Positions 12,501-26,119 of a DNA stretch of 64,000 nt are shown one piece after another (the stretch's first letter is position 1; each line of letters opens with the position of its first letter). Position numbers and translations under genes: made by a program. The notes under the pieces were generated by a model. That model was not told where the DNA came from. It saw only the letters and a list, made by a program, of their open reading frames with translations, and made no database searches. The DNA comes from Diphasiastrum complanatum (taxonomy: Eukaryota; Streptophyta; Lycopodiopsida; Lycopodiales; Lycopodiaceae), in assembly GCA_029204225.1 (NCBI GenBank), contig CM055093.1, forward strand, positions 6,891,315 to 6,955,314, in the 5' to 3' direction.

Positions 12501-15500
12501 TTTGAGACTTCGCTGGTCCAACAAATTCAAGAGGATTATGTCTTCTTGGTGCGAACATGGGTCTGTCCTGCTGGGCTGATGCTGCAGTACCCTGAACATA
12601 GTTAGTAGTCGCATCATTTTGAAAAATAAAAAGTATTTCCTGGGTAGGATCTTCAATGTATTTGACATTCACAGTGGTGCAATCTTCCTTGGTGTGTCCT
12701 GAAGTTCCACATTTCGTACACCACATTCTCGAGTTGGAAGAAGACGCTTTCGGTCTTTTATCTGCAACTTTAGAGATCTGCACTTTCAAGTCATTAAACT
12801 TTTTATTAAGGTCAGCCATATTACTCTTCCAAAGCTTTTCAACTTCAGACTTATCCTCAACAACTTTCGTGTCGTCCTTTCGTTTAGTTCGTCGTTTATT
12901 CTTTATCTCTCCTTTGTCAGCTTCTGATTCTGATGAATCGCTGCTTTCACATTCCGAGCTTGAAGAACTGGTACTTGAATCAGAATCAGAATCATCATCG
13001 CTATCACTAGAATCAGTCTTCGACTTTTGAGATTTCTTAGTTGATCGTCGCTTTCGTGCTAGTTTCGAGGTCTCGAAATTTTCGGCACTAGCTATTACTG
13101 CTGCTAAGGAGGTCATGTCCCCTTGTCTGCAATACTGATCAATCTTTGGTGGTAAACCAGCCAAAAACCATTCGATCTGCATATCAACAAGATATACACC
13201 GGTTAGTTTTCCTATGAGATTTTTAACCTTTCGTGTATATTTGCGAAGGGATTCTTTACTCTTCTTCTGAACATTGTTCAGACGTCCGAGAATTCTTGAT
13301 TTGTAACCGATTTCTCTGAACTGGTTCAGAAACGCATCTTTCAGTAGGTACCAGGTTCCTACACGGCCTGGTTCAACTTGACTATACCAGATGCGCGCCT
13401 GCTTTCTTAGCAGACTAGGGAAGATTCGTAGTTTGTCTACGTCAGTACCTTCGTTATTCGCATTAGCGATTGACTCGAATTGTGAGACATATCTATCTGC
13501 ATCGTCGAAAGAAGTCCCTTTAAAAATAATCGTATTTAATTTTTGATATAGAAGTGAAACGTGCAGCAGGGCCCTCCATACCGAAGCTAATTAGGAGTTC
13601 AAGTAACTGAGCAGTGATTTCGTCTAGATTTCTTCGACTAGTATTCTCACATTGTCTTCGTAAAAATTCCTCTCTAAGCTTACGGTATCGTTCTAATCTG
13701 GATTCTCTATCTGACATACACTAGAGATGGAGATGGATTTGTCAGATTTCTTATAACTTTCCTAAACTATCCCCGGCAACGGCGCCAAAAATTGGTATAT
13801 GTCGTACTATACCAACAGGGTTAATATAGATTTTATACTGAATAATGTCGTTCCCACAGAGGACAACGTTAGAAAGTTATGTATTTGGTACAATTATGGC
13901 AAGTGGTTTCGAGTGTTATTCTGGTTGTCAACAAACATTAAAAAGTAACCAGTATTACTTATGGTTTGGGAAATGTAATGTTAATAATTTCAGAACAACA
14001 ATCTAGCCTCTATCAAATCGGATGAAACGCGTTCTACAGATGAGATGTTATCAGAGTAGTACAGCAGTACTACACTCTGGCTGATTAAGGTGTCAACAAG
14101 AGTCGAGAGTTGTTCAATGTATTCGCGACTGTGCAAACAATTGATTAATAGCGTTCGCGAACTACTCGTTTCTAGACAGAAGTCCTCAACAACTAAAGTC
14201 CAAATTAATGGTTAAAGAACACGAATGGTTTTAAAACATGTTAGAAACTTATGTCAATGCCAATCAGGAAAACAGATCAAAGACTCAATTCTTCAGACAG
14301 GGACTGTCATCTCATATGTATACATACAGCTTTATTCAATGATCGTGGTAGACTGTACCAAAGATAGTCATTATTCGAGTGTCGAAAAAAAAGTATTCGC
14401 GACAGACGAATAAGTTGGTTTTAAGGCAGTTCTTTAGAGCATGCTTTACTGATACATAGCAAACGACTGTGATGCACTAGAGCGTCTGTATGATCAGAGA
14501 GTAATTCATGTAATGCGTTAGAGATTGTTAGCAGACTCAAGATCACTCACACTCAGCAGTGCGGAGAACAAAGATAAGAGAGAATAACTCACAGAACTCT
14601 ATTCACTTCTTCAATCTCTTACATATGCATAAACTCTTCTCTCTCGGTGATCGAGACTGAAGTGTGAGATCAATATATGTTCTACGGGGCGAACAAACAC
14701 ACCTCTAAAACAACATGTGCGTCGCTCCCGCGAAAGGGTCTAGTTAACAATTAGACTGAAAATACGTTCAATTATACCATGAAAGGTATACTTAACTACG
14801 AGTTAAAGTTACTCTAGTTTAACATGTCTTTTCGTATCTAATCGTTTCGTGTGGACGACCTAGTAAAGGTTATCCAAGGTAATGTCTTTCTTATTAAAGG
14901 TCTTGCCCTTAATTACAAGACAAGTACTTAGGAGATATATTCTCGAAAAATGACTTTAGGCCTCTTCATGATTTATACTTAACCAGCTCATATCTTCATT
15001 TTCGAGTATATCATGCCATATTTATGTTGATATTCAATTTTTAACAATAAGGTGGCATGACATTCACACCAGCCTGCGGTTGAGATGGGCCATTTTCAGG
15101 GTATAGTCAGGGCGGCGAGGCTTTGCCAATCTTGTACTCTTGGTAAGATTGAGACCGAGGATCAATTTATTTTCAGATGTCTCATATGCTACGAGATTAG
15201 AGGGAGACTTTCCTGCCTCTTTAGAGATTCCCCAGTCACACTACGCTCTCTCATCACATATATGAATTCATGTTGTGTCACCCTCATGATTCGAGAGATG
15301 TTACTACTTCGGAGCAATTTATGCCATATACAGAATATTCCGATCTCAGAGCTCCAGATCACCTCTTTCTTCTCTGGGAGAAGATCTCGTGATGTTGAGA
15401 CAAATATTCCTACTCAGGACCAGCATAGAGACGACATCCATGTCAATGACAACACTAGCGACCCACTCCAGACATAACAACTATGATATATATATATATC

Positions 15501-18500
15501 AAAGATGAATGGGCGTGGGGCGCGTCCCACCCGGACGCTTTTTTTAAAAAAAAAATTATTTTAGTGTATAAAATAGCTAAACAAAAAAAAAGGACATGTC
15601 CTACATTCTGGAACGTTCCGAAACGCAATACTAAATATTTTTTTTAATATATATACACATCATACTGGTACCGCGGTACCATGTTGGTACCGCGGTACCA
15701 CAATATAATATATTATTTAATATTTAATATTTTTTAAATTTTCTTTTAACCTAAACCTACCCGCCCCCCTCACATTTCATCTCAAATTTTTTTGCGCCCT
15801 CCTCCGCCCTGCCATCGCTGTTGTTTTTGCCTACTTGCCTTCTGATTCCTTGCGTCGCCCTTCGCCCACGCAACGCCTTGCCTTGCATCTGACTTGCTTC
15901 GCCCTGCCTTCGCCCATTTTCAGCGTCTCTCCAACAGTGAACCCTGCTGTTTTTTTTCCAGCAATCCATCCCTCATTTCATCTGCAATGGTGCAATCCGA
16001 CCTTGCGGTCTGTGGGACGAGGTAGACATTGTCAGGCGGGTTGCCGACAAGGCCAACAAGACGGTCAGAAGATCGTGCGCTGCCGATACTGTCTTGTCGA
16101 GTTTGTTGCATCCCTCACTCGCCTTAAAGGCCGTCTGCTCGGTGCATGCGCTAAAAATGGTGCCACCTTGAATGCTGCCCCTTGTGGCAGCATGACCGTC
16201 CCCGACAGGCAGCGACTACTGGACACCTACGGGCCGCGGCTCGTGGCAGGGGAGAACACCATTTCGGAGGGCATTCTCCGATTTTGCACCGCTCCTTATG
16301 TGGCTGACCCAGAGTTGCTGCCTGCTTGGTTGGCACGCACGAGGAGAGGGAGTGCATCCTCTTCCAGTCCCTTTGCCCCTCATCCCCCTCAGACAGTTCT
16401 GCCTCACGCACCCCCATCTGCTCAGATTCCGGTGGATCCCGTCCCATCACGTCCGCCAGTTGCCACTGCGGTTCCACCACCACCCACAGTTGCTCGCACT
16501 CCCCCAGTCTACGACTTTCTCATGGACTCTCCGCCACCCTAGCAGGCCCAGGATGCTACTGCTGGGGCCTTCGAGGATGTGGAAGAGATCCCTTCTTCCT
16601 TCCCTTCCCATCCGGATGACCTCCTCAGCCAGCAATTTTCGTACCCCATGCCAGATGTTGCCCCTCCACCAGTGCACCCCACCTATGCTGCTGCACCCAT
16701 CCCTGCCAGTGCATCCCACTCTCCCCATTCCACGTCTACAGCCGATGCATCCACCAGTGCCCAGCCTGTCGCGTCATCGTCCATTCCCGTCACGGTTGGT
16801 GCACCGTGCTGGAGGTCCACCACCCGTCGCCCACCAAGGAGAGCCCTTGTGCAGCAGACCATTCGCGGCGCGCATCAGCCGCACATGGACAGAGAGGCCA
16901 CACAGGCCGTGGCCAGTCTGATTCACGAGCTGAACCTACCCTTTGCCATCACCGACTCTGAGCCCTTCAGAAGGGCCTTCCGCCTTGCACAGTCTGTCAG
17001 CCCTAGCTGGAGAGTCCCTAGTTCAGAGGTTGTCCGCACACACATGCTGAGGGATAGGGTTGAGTCCTTGTCTAGAGAGATGGAGCCTTTGCGTCGGCAC
17101 TGGGCCACTTACGGTTGCAGCTTCATGTCCGATGGCTGGATTGATGTCAGGAGGAGGCCGATCCTCAACATACTGGTCTCCAGCTGCATGGGCACACAGT
17201 TTCTGAGGGCAGTGGATGCAGCAGGGGGGGGAGAGTCATATCTACAGAGTTCATGTTTGATGTCATCAGGTCTTCCATCCTAGCCATAGGCCCACAACAT
17301 GTCGTCACGGTGGTGACGGACAATGCCACGAATTGCATTCAGATGGGTGTACTGCTAGAGGTCGAGTTCCCTCATATTGTTCATACCCCCTGTGCAGCAC
17401 ACGACATAGACCTTCTGATGGGGGACATAGGAGCACTTCCTAGGTTAGAGCCATCGTCCGGGAGGCCCTCTTCCTGGTGACTTTTGTCACCAGAAAGAGG
17501 CGTGTTCTAGCCATGTTCCGGGTGTTCAGCCATCTGGACCTCCGTAAGCCAACCCCCACATGCTTTGCATTCGACTTGGTGGTCATCGACCGTTTGATCA
17601 GGTGCAGGGCCCAGCTTCTACAGATGATTGCCAGTGATCTATGGTGTGCCAGTACGTTTCCGCGCATTGAGGATGGGGAGCACTTTTCTTCCACGGTGAG
17701 GGGAGACCAGTTCTGGAGGGATGCACAGACATTGTCAGGACTGCTTCGACCACTCTACATTGTGCTCCACATGGCTGACAGCGAGGGGTCGACACTTGGA
17801 CTGGTGTATGAGCTCATGGACCGGATTGGACAGTTCCTACAGCTGCCCATCTTGCAGCCAGAGAGGTAAGCGGTACAGTGTTGTAATTGTTCTTTATCTT
17901 TTCAACGGTTGCTAGTTTGTTTTTCTGTCAGTGTTAAGTTTTTTCGTAATGCCCTAAACCACATGCCTCTCACCTACAGGGAGGTTTGGATCCTATCAAG
18001 CTCATGGAGGAGCTCGTTGCATTTCGTTTCGGCATGGGCACGTTCGGTCACCCGGCTGCTCAGGATCCAGAGAGGAGGCAGCTTCCCATTACCTGGTGGA
18101 CCATGTTCGGCAGCACCTATCCATCCATACAACGTCTTGCACTGCGGGTCCTTTTACAGGTATGCATCTCATCTCATCCTCCCTTGCTGTGTTTCGTTGA
18201 CGTTCCCTGAACCATTTCATTGCACGTACCACAGGACTGCGCTGCCTCCGTGTGTGAGCGTAATATGAGCACATGGGCACTCATTCACACGAGGTGAAGG
18301 AACAGGCTGTTAGTGAGTCAGTTGGAGCGGTTGGTGTTCTGTAGCACCAACGCACGTCTCGCCAGGAGACTGCCGACCATTACGAGCACATTGCAGGTGA
18401 AAAGCTATTCTCCCATTGCATGTTGGTTGACGTCTCACTAAAATGTAAGTTTCAATTTTTGATCAAGTTGTTTTCCTGACACGCTCAATTTTGGTCTTAC

Positions 18501-21500
18501 AGACGAAGATATCAGATTTGGAGCGCCAGGTCGACTTGCCTACGGACAGCACCCATCCCATGCCTGTAGATGACCTGGGCACACAGTTGATGGCAGAGAG
18601 AGAGGGAGCTTGCCGAGATGAGAGAGAGAGAGAGAGAGCTTGGGCTTGAGCACAGAGAGCCTCCATTGTATGAGGCAGATGAGCCAGTGTCAGAGGATGA
18701 GCATGACGAGGATGAGCCCATTTGGGTTGTGTTTGCCAGACCAGAGAGGGATGAGGCAGATTATACAGGTGCAGGCCTGAATGGCATCGGTGGCCTGCCA
18801 TGGAGACCTAGTGCTGCAGAAGTGGACGATGATGGAGGGGCTGCAGGCCTGAATGGCATCGGTGGCACTGGAGGAGTTGTGCGGCGCACATATACCCACT
18901 GAGGAGCTGGAGGAACTGTGGGCACCTCGTGCGGCTGCTCTGGTTGTGACTGTGTATGGCATATTGGCAAGAGATGAAGGGGGTGCCCTGACACTCGGCA
19001 TCTGCTGGGCATCTGAATCAAATGTGGCAATTAGGTCGTCCAGCTGGGCATCTGAATACAAATGCTCTGGGCTCTGGGCCTCATCCTGTGCACCATCCAC
19101 TGAATCATCTTGTGCACCAACCTCTGAATCATCCCGTGCCTCATCATGTGCACCCTGTAGACCCTGCATGGCCTCCCGATCTGTGCAATCAAAGTCATCT
19201 GGTGCCTACTCTGGTGTGCTGTCGTAGTAACGGCCATGACTCTGTGTTGCACGCATCCAAACATCTGCGGGACCGGCATCTAAACCACTCTGCCCTCTAT
19301 CAAGAGCCTCCTCCATCATGTCGACATAGGTAGGTATGCCACTGGCCCCCCTGTGTGCCCTACCTGTCTGCCGGTGTAACCTGCGCCATGTGTCCCACCT
19401 CTGCCACGTGATGCACCTATGACCCCTGTCCGTCTATCCCGTGTTTGTCGCAGCATCTCTGCAATGTCTGCCTCTTGCTTCCGATGCCTTTCGTTGTGCC
19501 TTCGGACATCTTCCTCGAGCTTCCTCCTGGCTTCGCCCTCAGGCCTTGGTGGTATGCGCTCTGCCATCTCACGACACCTTGTTTCTCGAACTGGCTCTCA
19601 CTGGCTCTCACAATGCCTCTCACAATAACTCTCACAATGCCTCTCACAGCCTCTCTCTCACAGCCTCTCACTGGCTCTCACAGCCTCGCGAGTGCCTATT
19701 TAACCCCACAGCTTGTTCCCCCATGTGCAGTTGTTGATGATCCCTCCATGTGCCCTTGTACCTGTCCCCATTAATTGTGATGTGCTAATGTACCTGCTCC
19801 ATGTACCTGTACCACATGCTGCACTCCGATTGGGTCCGTGGTCTGCTCCCCCACAGTGCCCATGTGAAGGTGTACCTGTCCGGAACCCCATGTGCCTCTG
19901 TACTTGCCCCCATGTGATGCCACCCCCCTGTGTTGGTCTCCCATTGGCCCCTCGGTCTGCTCACCCGCAGTGCCCATGTGCCACTGCACTAGTCCCCTGC
20001 ATCGTACTTTTTTTTGTCCTTTTTTGGTAGTTAATATGCAAAAAAAAATTATTAAAAAAATTAAAAAAAAATATATATTAAAAATGGTACCGCCCTAGTA
20101 CCGCGGGTCTGAGGGCGGTATCGTACCAGCGGTACCACTGATATGGTACCGCCCTGGTACCGCGGGTCTGAGGGCGGTACTGTACCAGCGGTACCACTGA
20201 TATGGTACAGGCGGTACCATACCAGCGGTACCACGGGGTACTATGATACACATATTATATAGTAGATATATAATATATATTAATAATTATTTAATCACCG
20301 GGATTAGGCAGTTATCACGCGATTAAATCGAAATTTTTTGAGGTTTTAAATTTTTTTTCGACACATTGAAAAATTGATATGTTTTACAGGTTTAGGGTTT
20401 AGGAATCTGTAGACATGGGAAAAATGTCTAGCCATTCTCTTAAATGCCAGTTCTTTGTACCTCCAGGTGTTGGTGCCGCGTCGGGAAGACCATAAGAGTA
20501 CTATTTGTCCTTCCGTACCGTGAGTGGAGACCTCAGTGGCAGGAATATGTATCCATCGCCAAGAAAAATGTAGGCAAAACAGAAAAGTGCTTGGGTTTTG
20601 GGTCGAGGTCAATGATTCAGTTTATTTTTATCTTGATGTGTTGCCACATGTTATTTCCGTATATATGTATCATAGTTGCAGCGAATCGCGATTCGCCAGC
20701 TTCGCGATTCGGGAATCGCGATTCGCTGCAGCGAATCGTGGACAGAATCGCAAAAAAAAAAAAAAAAAAACCCGATTTTCGGCCTCCTCGCGCACAGAAC
20801 CGCGCCAGTAGTGGAGGAGGCAAATTTTTTTTCTGAGAGCCGTGGGCGTCCAATCTTCGCAAGTACTTGGCAGGCATCTACTCGACGATACGGAGTTGGT
20901 GTGCACGGTGCCGGGTGGGTCTGAGCTTCGTGGAGAGCGAAACGACCAAATTTCGATATTTGGTAAGTGTAGGCTTGATTTTTTGCAATTGTTGACATTG
21001 AGCTGTAGGCAACCAAATCGAGCGTAGTCTGGCTCTAGACCACCTTTCTTCACGCCCACAGTGATTTTTACAGCATCAGTTTCAGCCGTCACGACACGCC
21101 TAGCGAGATTTGAACACCACATTCCAAATGCTTGTGTATTTTGGCCATTTCCACGGAATGGCTTGTTGGAAACCGAGTGAGGTGATGTCTGAGCCTAGAA
21201 TGCATTTCCACATGCTTGCACAGACTCCTATGACCTCCGTTCCGCCCGTCTATGTCCGTATCACAAATTTCAATTTTCATGCCCTGATTCCATACTTTTT
21301 AGGGTTTAGGCGTGGACCATCGTGCAAACATCTACTAGGGGCGCGGTTTAGGCCCACACTGCACTCCTTTATGCCTGCACGGACTCCGACGCTAACGTCA
21401 GTCGCCTGTTATCCCTCATACAGAAATTATTCTATCCCACGCCCTAATCTCATGTTCTTCTTTGGCACTTGATATAATGTGTGAACTGGAATCGTTCTGA

Positions 21501-24500
21501 TGTATGCTCTGGTATTTTGAGCTCTATTTGAGCTCGGTAATGTTGTTCAATGCAATGTATTTTTGTTTATACTGAACGTTTGCCTGATTATTTGTTGTTT
21601 GCAGGTTTAGGGTCGTGTTGATACGATGCCAGTGCGGGACCGAGGCCTTTGGGCCGAGGTTGAGCTTACCGACGGGGATGTGGGCACACACCATGGCTCA
21701 GGCACCCGCAGATGGAGATGCTTGCATTGCGGTGGTCACTTCACGGGATCACTCACCAGGGTTAGGGCTCACTTGTTGCGGGTCAGAGGGCCAGATGGGC
21801 GGACATTGGGCATATCTGATTGCCCCACGATTTCTGATGAGGATCTGCAGAGGTTGTCTACCATGTACGGGCCCGATACTGCATCACAGGGTTCTAGACA
21901 GGGACAGGCAGCAGGAGCAGCTACAGGTAGGCATGCAGGAGGGCTCACAGGCAGACAGGCAGGGCCTACCATGGATATTGGGCCCAGTACATCACGGGCA
22001 GGGCATGGTATAGCTGCAGGGCGTAGTACATCATGGGTTGGGCATGGTACAGGTGCAGGGCCCAGTACATCACGGGCAGAGCATGGTACAGCTGCAGGGC
22101 CCAGTACAGCACGGGCAGAGCATGGTTCAGGTGCAAGGCCCAGTAGAGCACCTTCAGTTCCATCTGCAGCAGCAGCAGGACCATCAGATGAGCATGTTGG
22201 TTCAGCAGCAGCGGGTGCTTCTCGACCCTCCTCCTCGGCAGCAGATGCACCACATGCTTCGGCAGATGTTGCCAGAGAGAGTGACACACCCACAGATCAG
22301 CCATCCGTTGGGCATGCCAGACCACGAGCACCATATACATAGCAGAGAGGGGTTAGGCCCAGGCAGCAGACCCTTGATCGATGCGGCTGGCAGAGAGAGC
22401 AGCAGGCCCGTTGCACTCGACTGTGTGGCCTAGTTCTTTTACGAGTGCGGCATTGCCTTTGCTGTTGTTGACACTTGGGTGTTCAGGGAGTTCTGTGCAC
22501 AGATGGTGGCCGTGGATGCTACATGGACACCTCCCAGGCGAGAGGCACTACGAGGCAGGTTGCTTCGTCAGGAGGAGGAGACCATTACGCGGGAGTTGAG
22601 TTCCATTCGCTCAGCTTGGCAGCAGTAAGTAACTTGTCTTTGTAATCTCTTTGCATGTGTTTAGGATTTACTGGTGCCGTAATTTTTGCATGTAGCTAAT
22701 GGGTGTTTTGCGACAGGTATGGATGCACGATACTGAGCGATGGATGGACCGACATTCGTCGGCGATCCTTCATCAATGTCTTGGTTTCTTGCCCGCTTGG
22801 CACAGTATTCCTACGTGACGTGGATGCCACTCGAGGTGGTGACGCCATCACAGCCGATTTCATATGGGAGGTCATTAGAGATGTTATTGCTGACATCGGA
22901 GATGAGCACGTGGTTTAGGTTGTCACCGACAACGCCTTGAACTGCAAGCAGATGGGCGAGATTATGATGAGGGAGCACCCCAGCATTGTGTGGACACCCT
23001 GTGCTGCACATTGCATAGACTTGCTCATCCATGACCTATGTGCGCTTCCATGGATCAGAGAGGTATAGTTTGTTCTATTTGCTATGCTTTCTTCCTTCGA
23101 TGCTGCTAACCACGTCTCAACTACTGTCTAAACTTTTTTACTGGGTGTTTGTGTTGCAGATCACTTCTACGGCCATGCGCCTGGTCACTTTTGTCACCAG
23201 GAAGAGGCGTGTGTTGGCCCTGTTCCGCACCTTCTCCACCCTAAACCTGAAGAAGCCCGCACCCACACGCTTTGCGTTTTACTTCTTGGTGCTAGAGCGA
23301 TTGGTGGTGGTGAAGGATGCATTGCGGCGGATGGTTTCCAGCGTGGCCTTCCGGGACTTTACAGACCTCCCCCATTCGGCATTTTTCCAGTCCACTGTGT
23401 ACGGCGACGAGTTCTGGAGAGCTGCTGAGGAGATTAGTGGGATCCTACTACCCATTTACAGAGTGCTGCGTCTGGTAGACCGTGAGGGGTGCACCCTCGG
23501 TCTCATTTACGAGTTCATGGAGCGCATCGGCGAGGGGATTCTGTTGTCAGCCTTGGACGAGCATAGGTATGACTCTTCAGTGTCTAGTTTGTTGTTTCTC
23601 ACTCGAGTCTGATGTGTTTCTTTTATGCTATGGTTTAGTGATTGTTGTAATTTGTCTGCTGCAGGAGGCGCGAGATCTCACGCATCTGGGAGGCCAGATG
23701 GGACTACTTCCACCGACCCATCCACGCCGTAGCCCACATGTTACACCCCTTGTGGCGCTCTACACGAGAGAGGGACGATCCGGAGCTGCACCGGGGATGG
23801 GTGGAGTACACGGAGCGCGTATGGCCCGGACCAGGTACGTGTGAGAAATCATTTGGTAGCAATGTTACTGCAGTATTGTACTCATTGGTAGTGTCTGAAT
23901 TTGAGGGGTCTTACATGTGCCATGTTTTTCCTTTTGCCAATAGGTCCGATGCTGGCCAACATTGCAAGCCAGCTGCTCGCATTTGAGCGCTTCCAGTTTC
24001 CTTTTGATGGAGAGCAGAGTCGGCGGAGGGAGGATCAGCTGAGGCTTGTTACATGGTGGTGCATCCACGGGCGCAGCACAGGTGACCTGAGGCGATTGGC
24101 TGAGAGAGTCCTTGCACAGGACTGTTCTGCAGGAGCTTGTGAGCGGAATTGGAGCACCTGGGCCTTGTATCACACGCAGAAGAGGAACAGGTTGTCCATC
24201 GAGCAGTGTAGGCGGTTGGTGTTTGTGAACACCAACGGCCGTATGCTGAGGCGCACACGAGGAGAGGGTTAGATGCTCGAGGTGAGTCACATCATCACCC
24301 CTTTTTTCTTGGTATGCATTGGTGAATTGATTTGCTTTCAAAATATGCAGTGAGTTGCACAATACCTGCCTAACAACAATGTATTGTTTTTGGTTGCAGG
24401 TGGACCCCGACACTTGCTTGGTGGATTCGATAGCTGCTGCTCCTCGGGCACCACCCACACAGGAGGAGATGGATGATGAGATCCATAGAGAGCTCTACAG

Positions 24501-25347
24501 ACAGGCACAGGCTGACGCACGGGCTTTACGGCGGCAGAGGAGGACATAGAGGCAGAGGGAGAGGGCTGAGGAGGGAGATGACGAGGTCTCGGAGGGTGGA
24601 GAGATGCTCGGGGCAGACTATGTGGAGGAGGAGGAGTGGGTTGAGGGAGATACAGAGGAGGACGAGGAGATGTGGGCGGAGGCACAGGGGGATGACTTGG
24701 CTGACCTGCTGGTGGACCCTGATGCAGAGACAGAGGAGGAGCCAGCCATTCCTGCACGTAGGCCTAGGGGGAGACCTAGAGGTTCTAGGAGGGGGGGGCT
24801 GAGTACTCTTTTTGTAGACAGGAGTGGAGCATCACAGGCAGTCGTCGGCCAGGCATCATCACAGTGGGTAGGGCCATCCCAGGGCGTAGGGTTACGGCCA
24901 CCTGACACACAGGCACGACGGAGTAGACACAGGGCTGGGGGGGCAGCCAGATGGGGGCTAGAGGAGGGGAGAGAGGCAGAGGCAGAGGCAGAGGTAGAGG
25001 CAGGGAGAGGGGGGTGGTCCAGAGCCAGGGCACGCAGCAGGGATCCAGAGCACGCAGCAGAGCCAAAGCCACACCACGACATATGGCTCCCTCCAGTTCC
25101 GATTCATCTGCGGACCCATGGGATCTGCAGTCCACAGATTCGGATGATTTATCCTACCATGACTCTGACGAGCCTTAGTTATATAGTTTTCATTACGTTC
25201 ATGGAACATCATTGTACCCCTTTTTGGTGCCATGTGGCCCGATATTATATATTATGATGATCCTATTCACAGCATTGTCGTGATTCAGTATTGTTCTTTG
25301 TGGTTTTAGTTCAGTAACTTCGGTTTTATGGTTTGTGATTTATGGTT

Positions 25348-25440
<93 letters not shown>

Positions 25441-26081
25441 GGTTGTTTTGTCAAAAATTGTTTCATTTAAGGCTAAAGTTCAGAATGATTCAGCTAGGTT
25501 TTTGTTCAGCATGGTTTTAGTTCCGTTTGTTGTGAATCGTGATCAGAGAGAGATAGAGAGAGGGAGAATCAGAGAAAGGGAGATTCCTGCTATGTTCACT
25601 AGGAATGCCCCAATGTGTTCTCTTTTTTTTATATGGGATGCAGCTTTAGCGTAAAGGGACCATCCTGCACCTGAAACAGTCGGCAAACTACACAATCATA
25701 CTCCCCTCGATCAGAGCTTTCATCTAATACCCATATTGCACAAAAAAAATTCAAAAAAAAAAAAAAAAATTTCGATTCTACACGATTCTGGGAAAATCCC
25801 AAATCGCGAATCGGGATCGCGATTCTGATCGCGATTCTGAATCGCAATTCGCGAATCGCGGTGCAACTATGATATGTATATCTATATCATAGATCTAGCG
25901 GTACTAGGATCCGCGGATCCCAGTACCGCGGATCCATACTGATCTGCGGTACCCAAAAAAAAAAAATTATTTATTTTTATGGTGCTGCCCTAGTACCGCG
26001 GATTTTTAAGCGGCACCATAACCGCGGTACCACCATTATGGTACCGCGGTACCATAATGGCGGTACCACGTGCCACTATGA

Positions 26082-26119
<38 letters not shown>

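Larger units (their letters stand above)
6508..15062 (-). mobile_element. Ty3/gypsy retrotransposon, one LTR, 3' LTR missing
   Basis: Read on the minus strand: LTR (15062-13793), primer-binding site, Gag with zinc knuckles, protease, reverse transcriptase, RNase H, integrase, then about 2 kb of additional ORF. This is a gypsy gene order with an extra third ORF after integrase, as in plant Tat/Athila-type elements. There are frameshifts near 13.55, 10.15, 9.5 and 9.15 kb, an in-frame stop between Gag and Pol, and an internal deletion in integrase. No second LTR copy was found at the low-coordinate end, so the element is truncated and cannot move by itself. Confidence 0.85.
15661..20245 (+). 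mobile_element. hAT transposon 'hAT1' (4585 bp) with perfect 8-bp TSD
   Basis: Starts CATACTGGTACC and ends GGTACTATG, so the ends are short imperfect inverted repeats of the CATAxT type. It is flanked by the identical octamer ATACACAT at 15653-15660 and 20246-20253, the hallmark hAT duplication. Inside are a broken plus-strand hAT transposase and, on the minus strand, an apparent second gene. Both ends carry arrays of GGTACCGCGGTACC-like palindromes. The clean TSD suggests a fairly recent insertion, while the ORF damage shows it is now non-autonomous. Confidence 0.9.
20671..25871 (+). mobile_element. hAT transposon 'hAT2' (5201 bp) with perfect 8-bp TSD
   Basis: Left end CATAGTTGCAGCGAATCGCG; right end CGCGGTGCAACTATG. 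The outer ten bases (CATAGTTGCA) are perfect inverted repeats. It is flanked by ATATGTAT at 20663-20670 and 25872-25879. Subterminal DNA is full of GAATCGCGATTC-type palindromes. It encodes an intron-bearing hAT transposase with several stops. A (GA)n tract lies in its 3' part. The same ends bound a smaller element at 42534-43569, so this family has produced deletion derivatives. Confidence 0.92.

Noticed and set aside
24338-25135. Pro/Ser-rich minus-strand frames in hAT2
   Set aside because: They are complements of the acidic and Gly/Arg-rich transposase tail, with no start context or leader, unlike ORF-B of hAT1.
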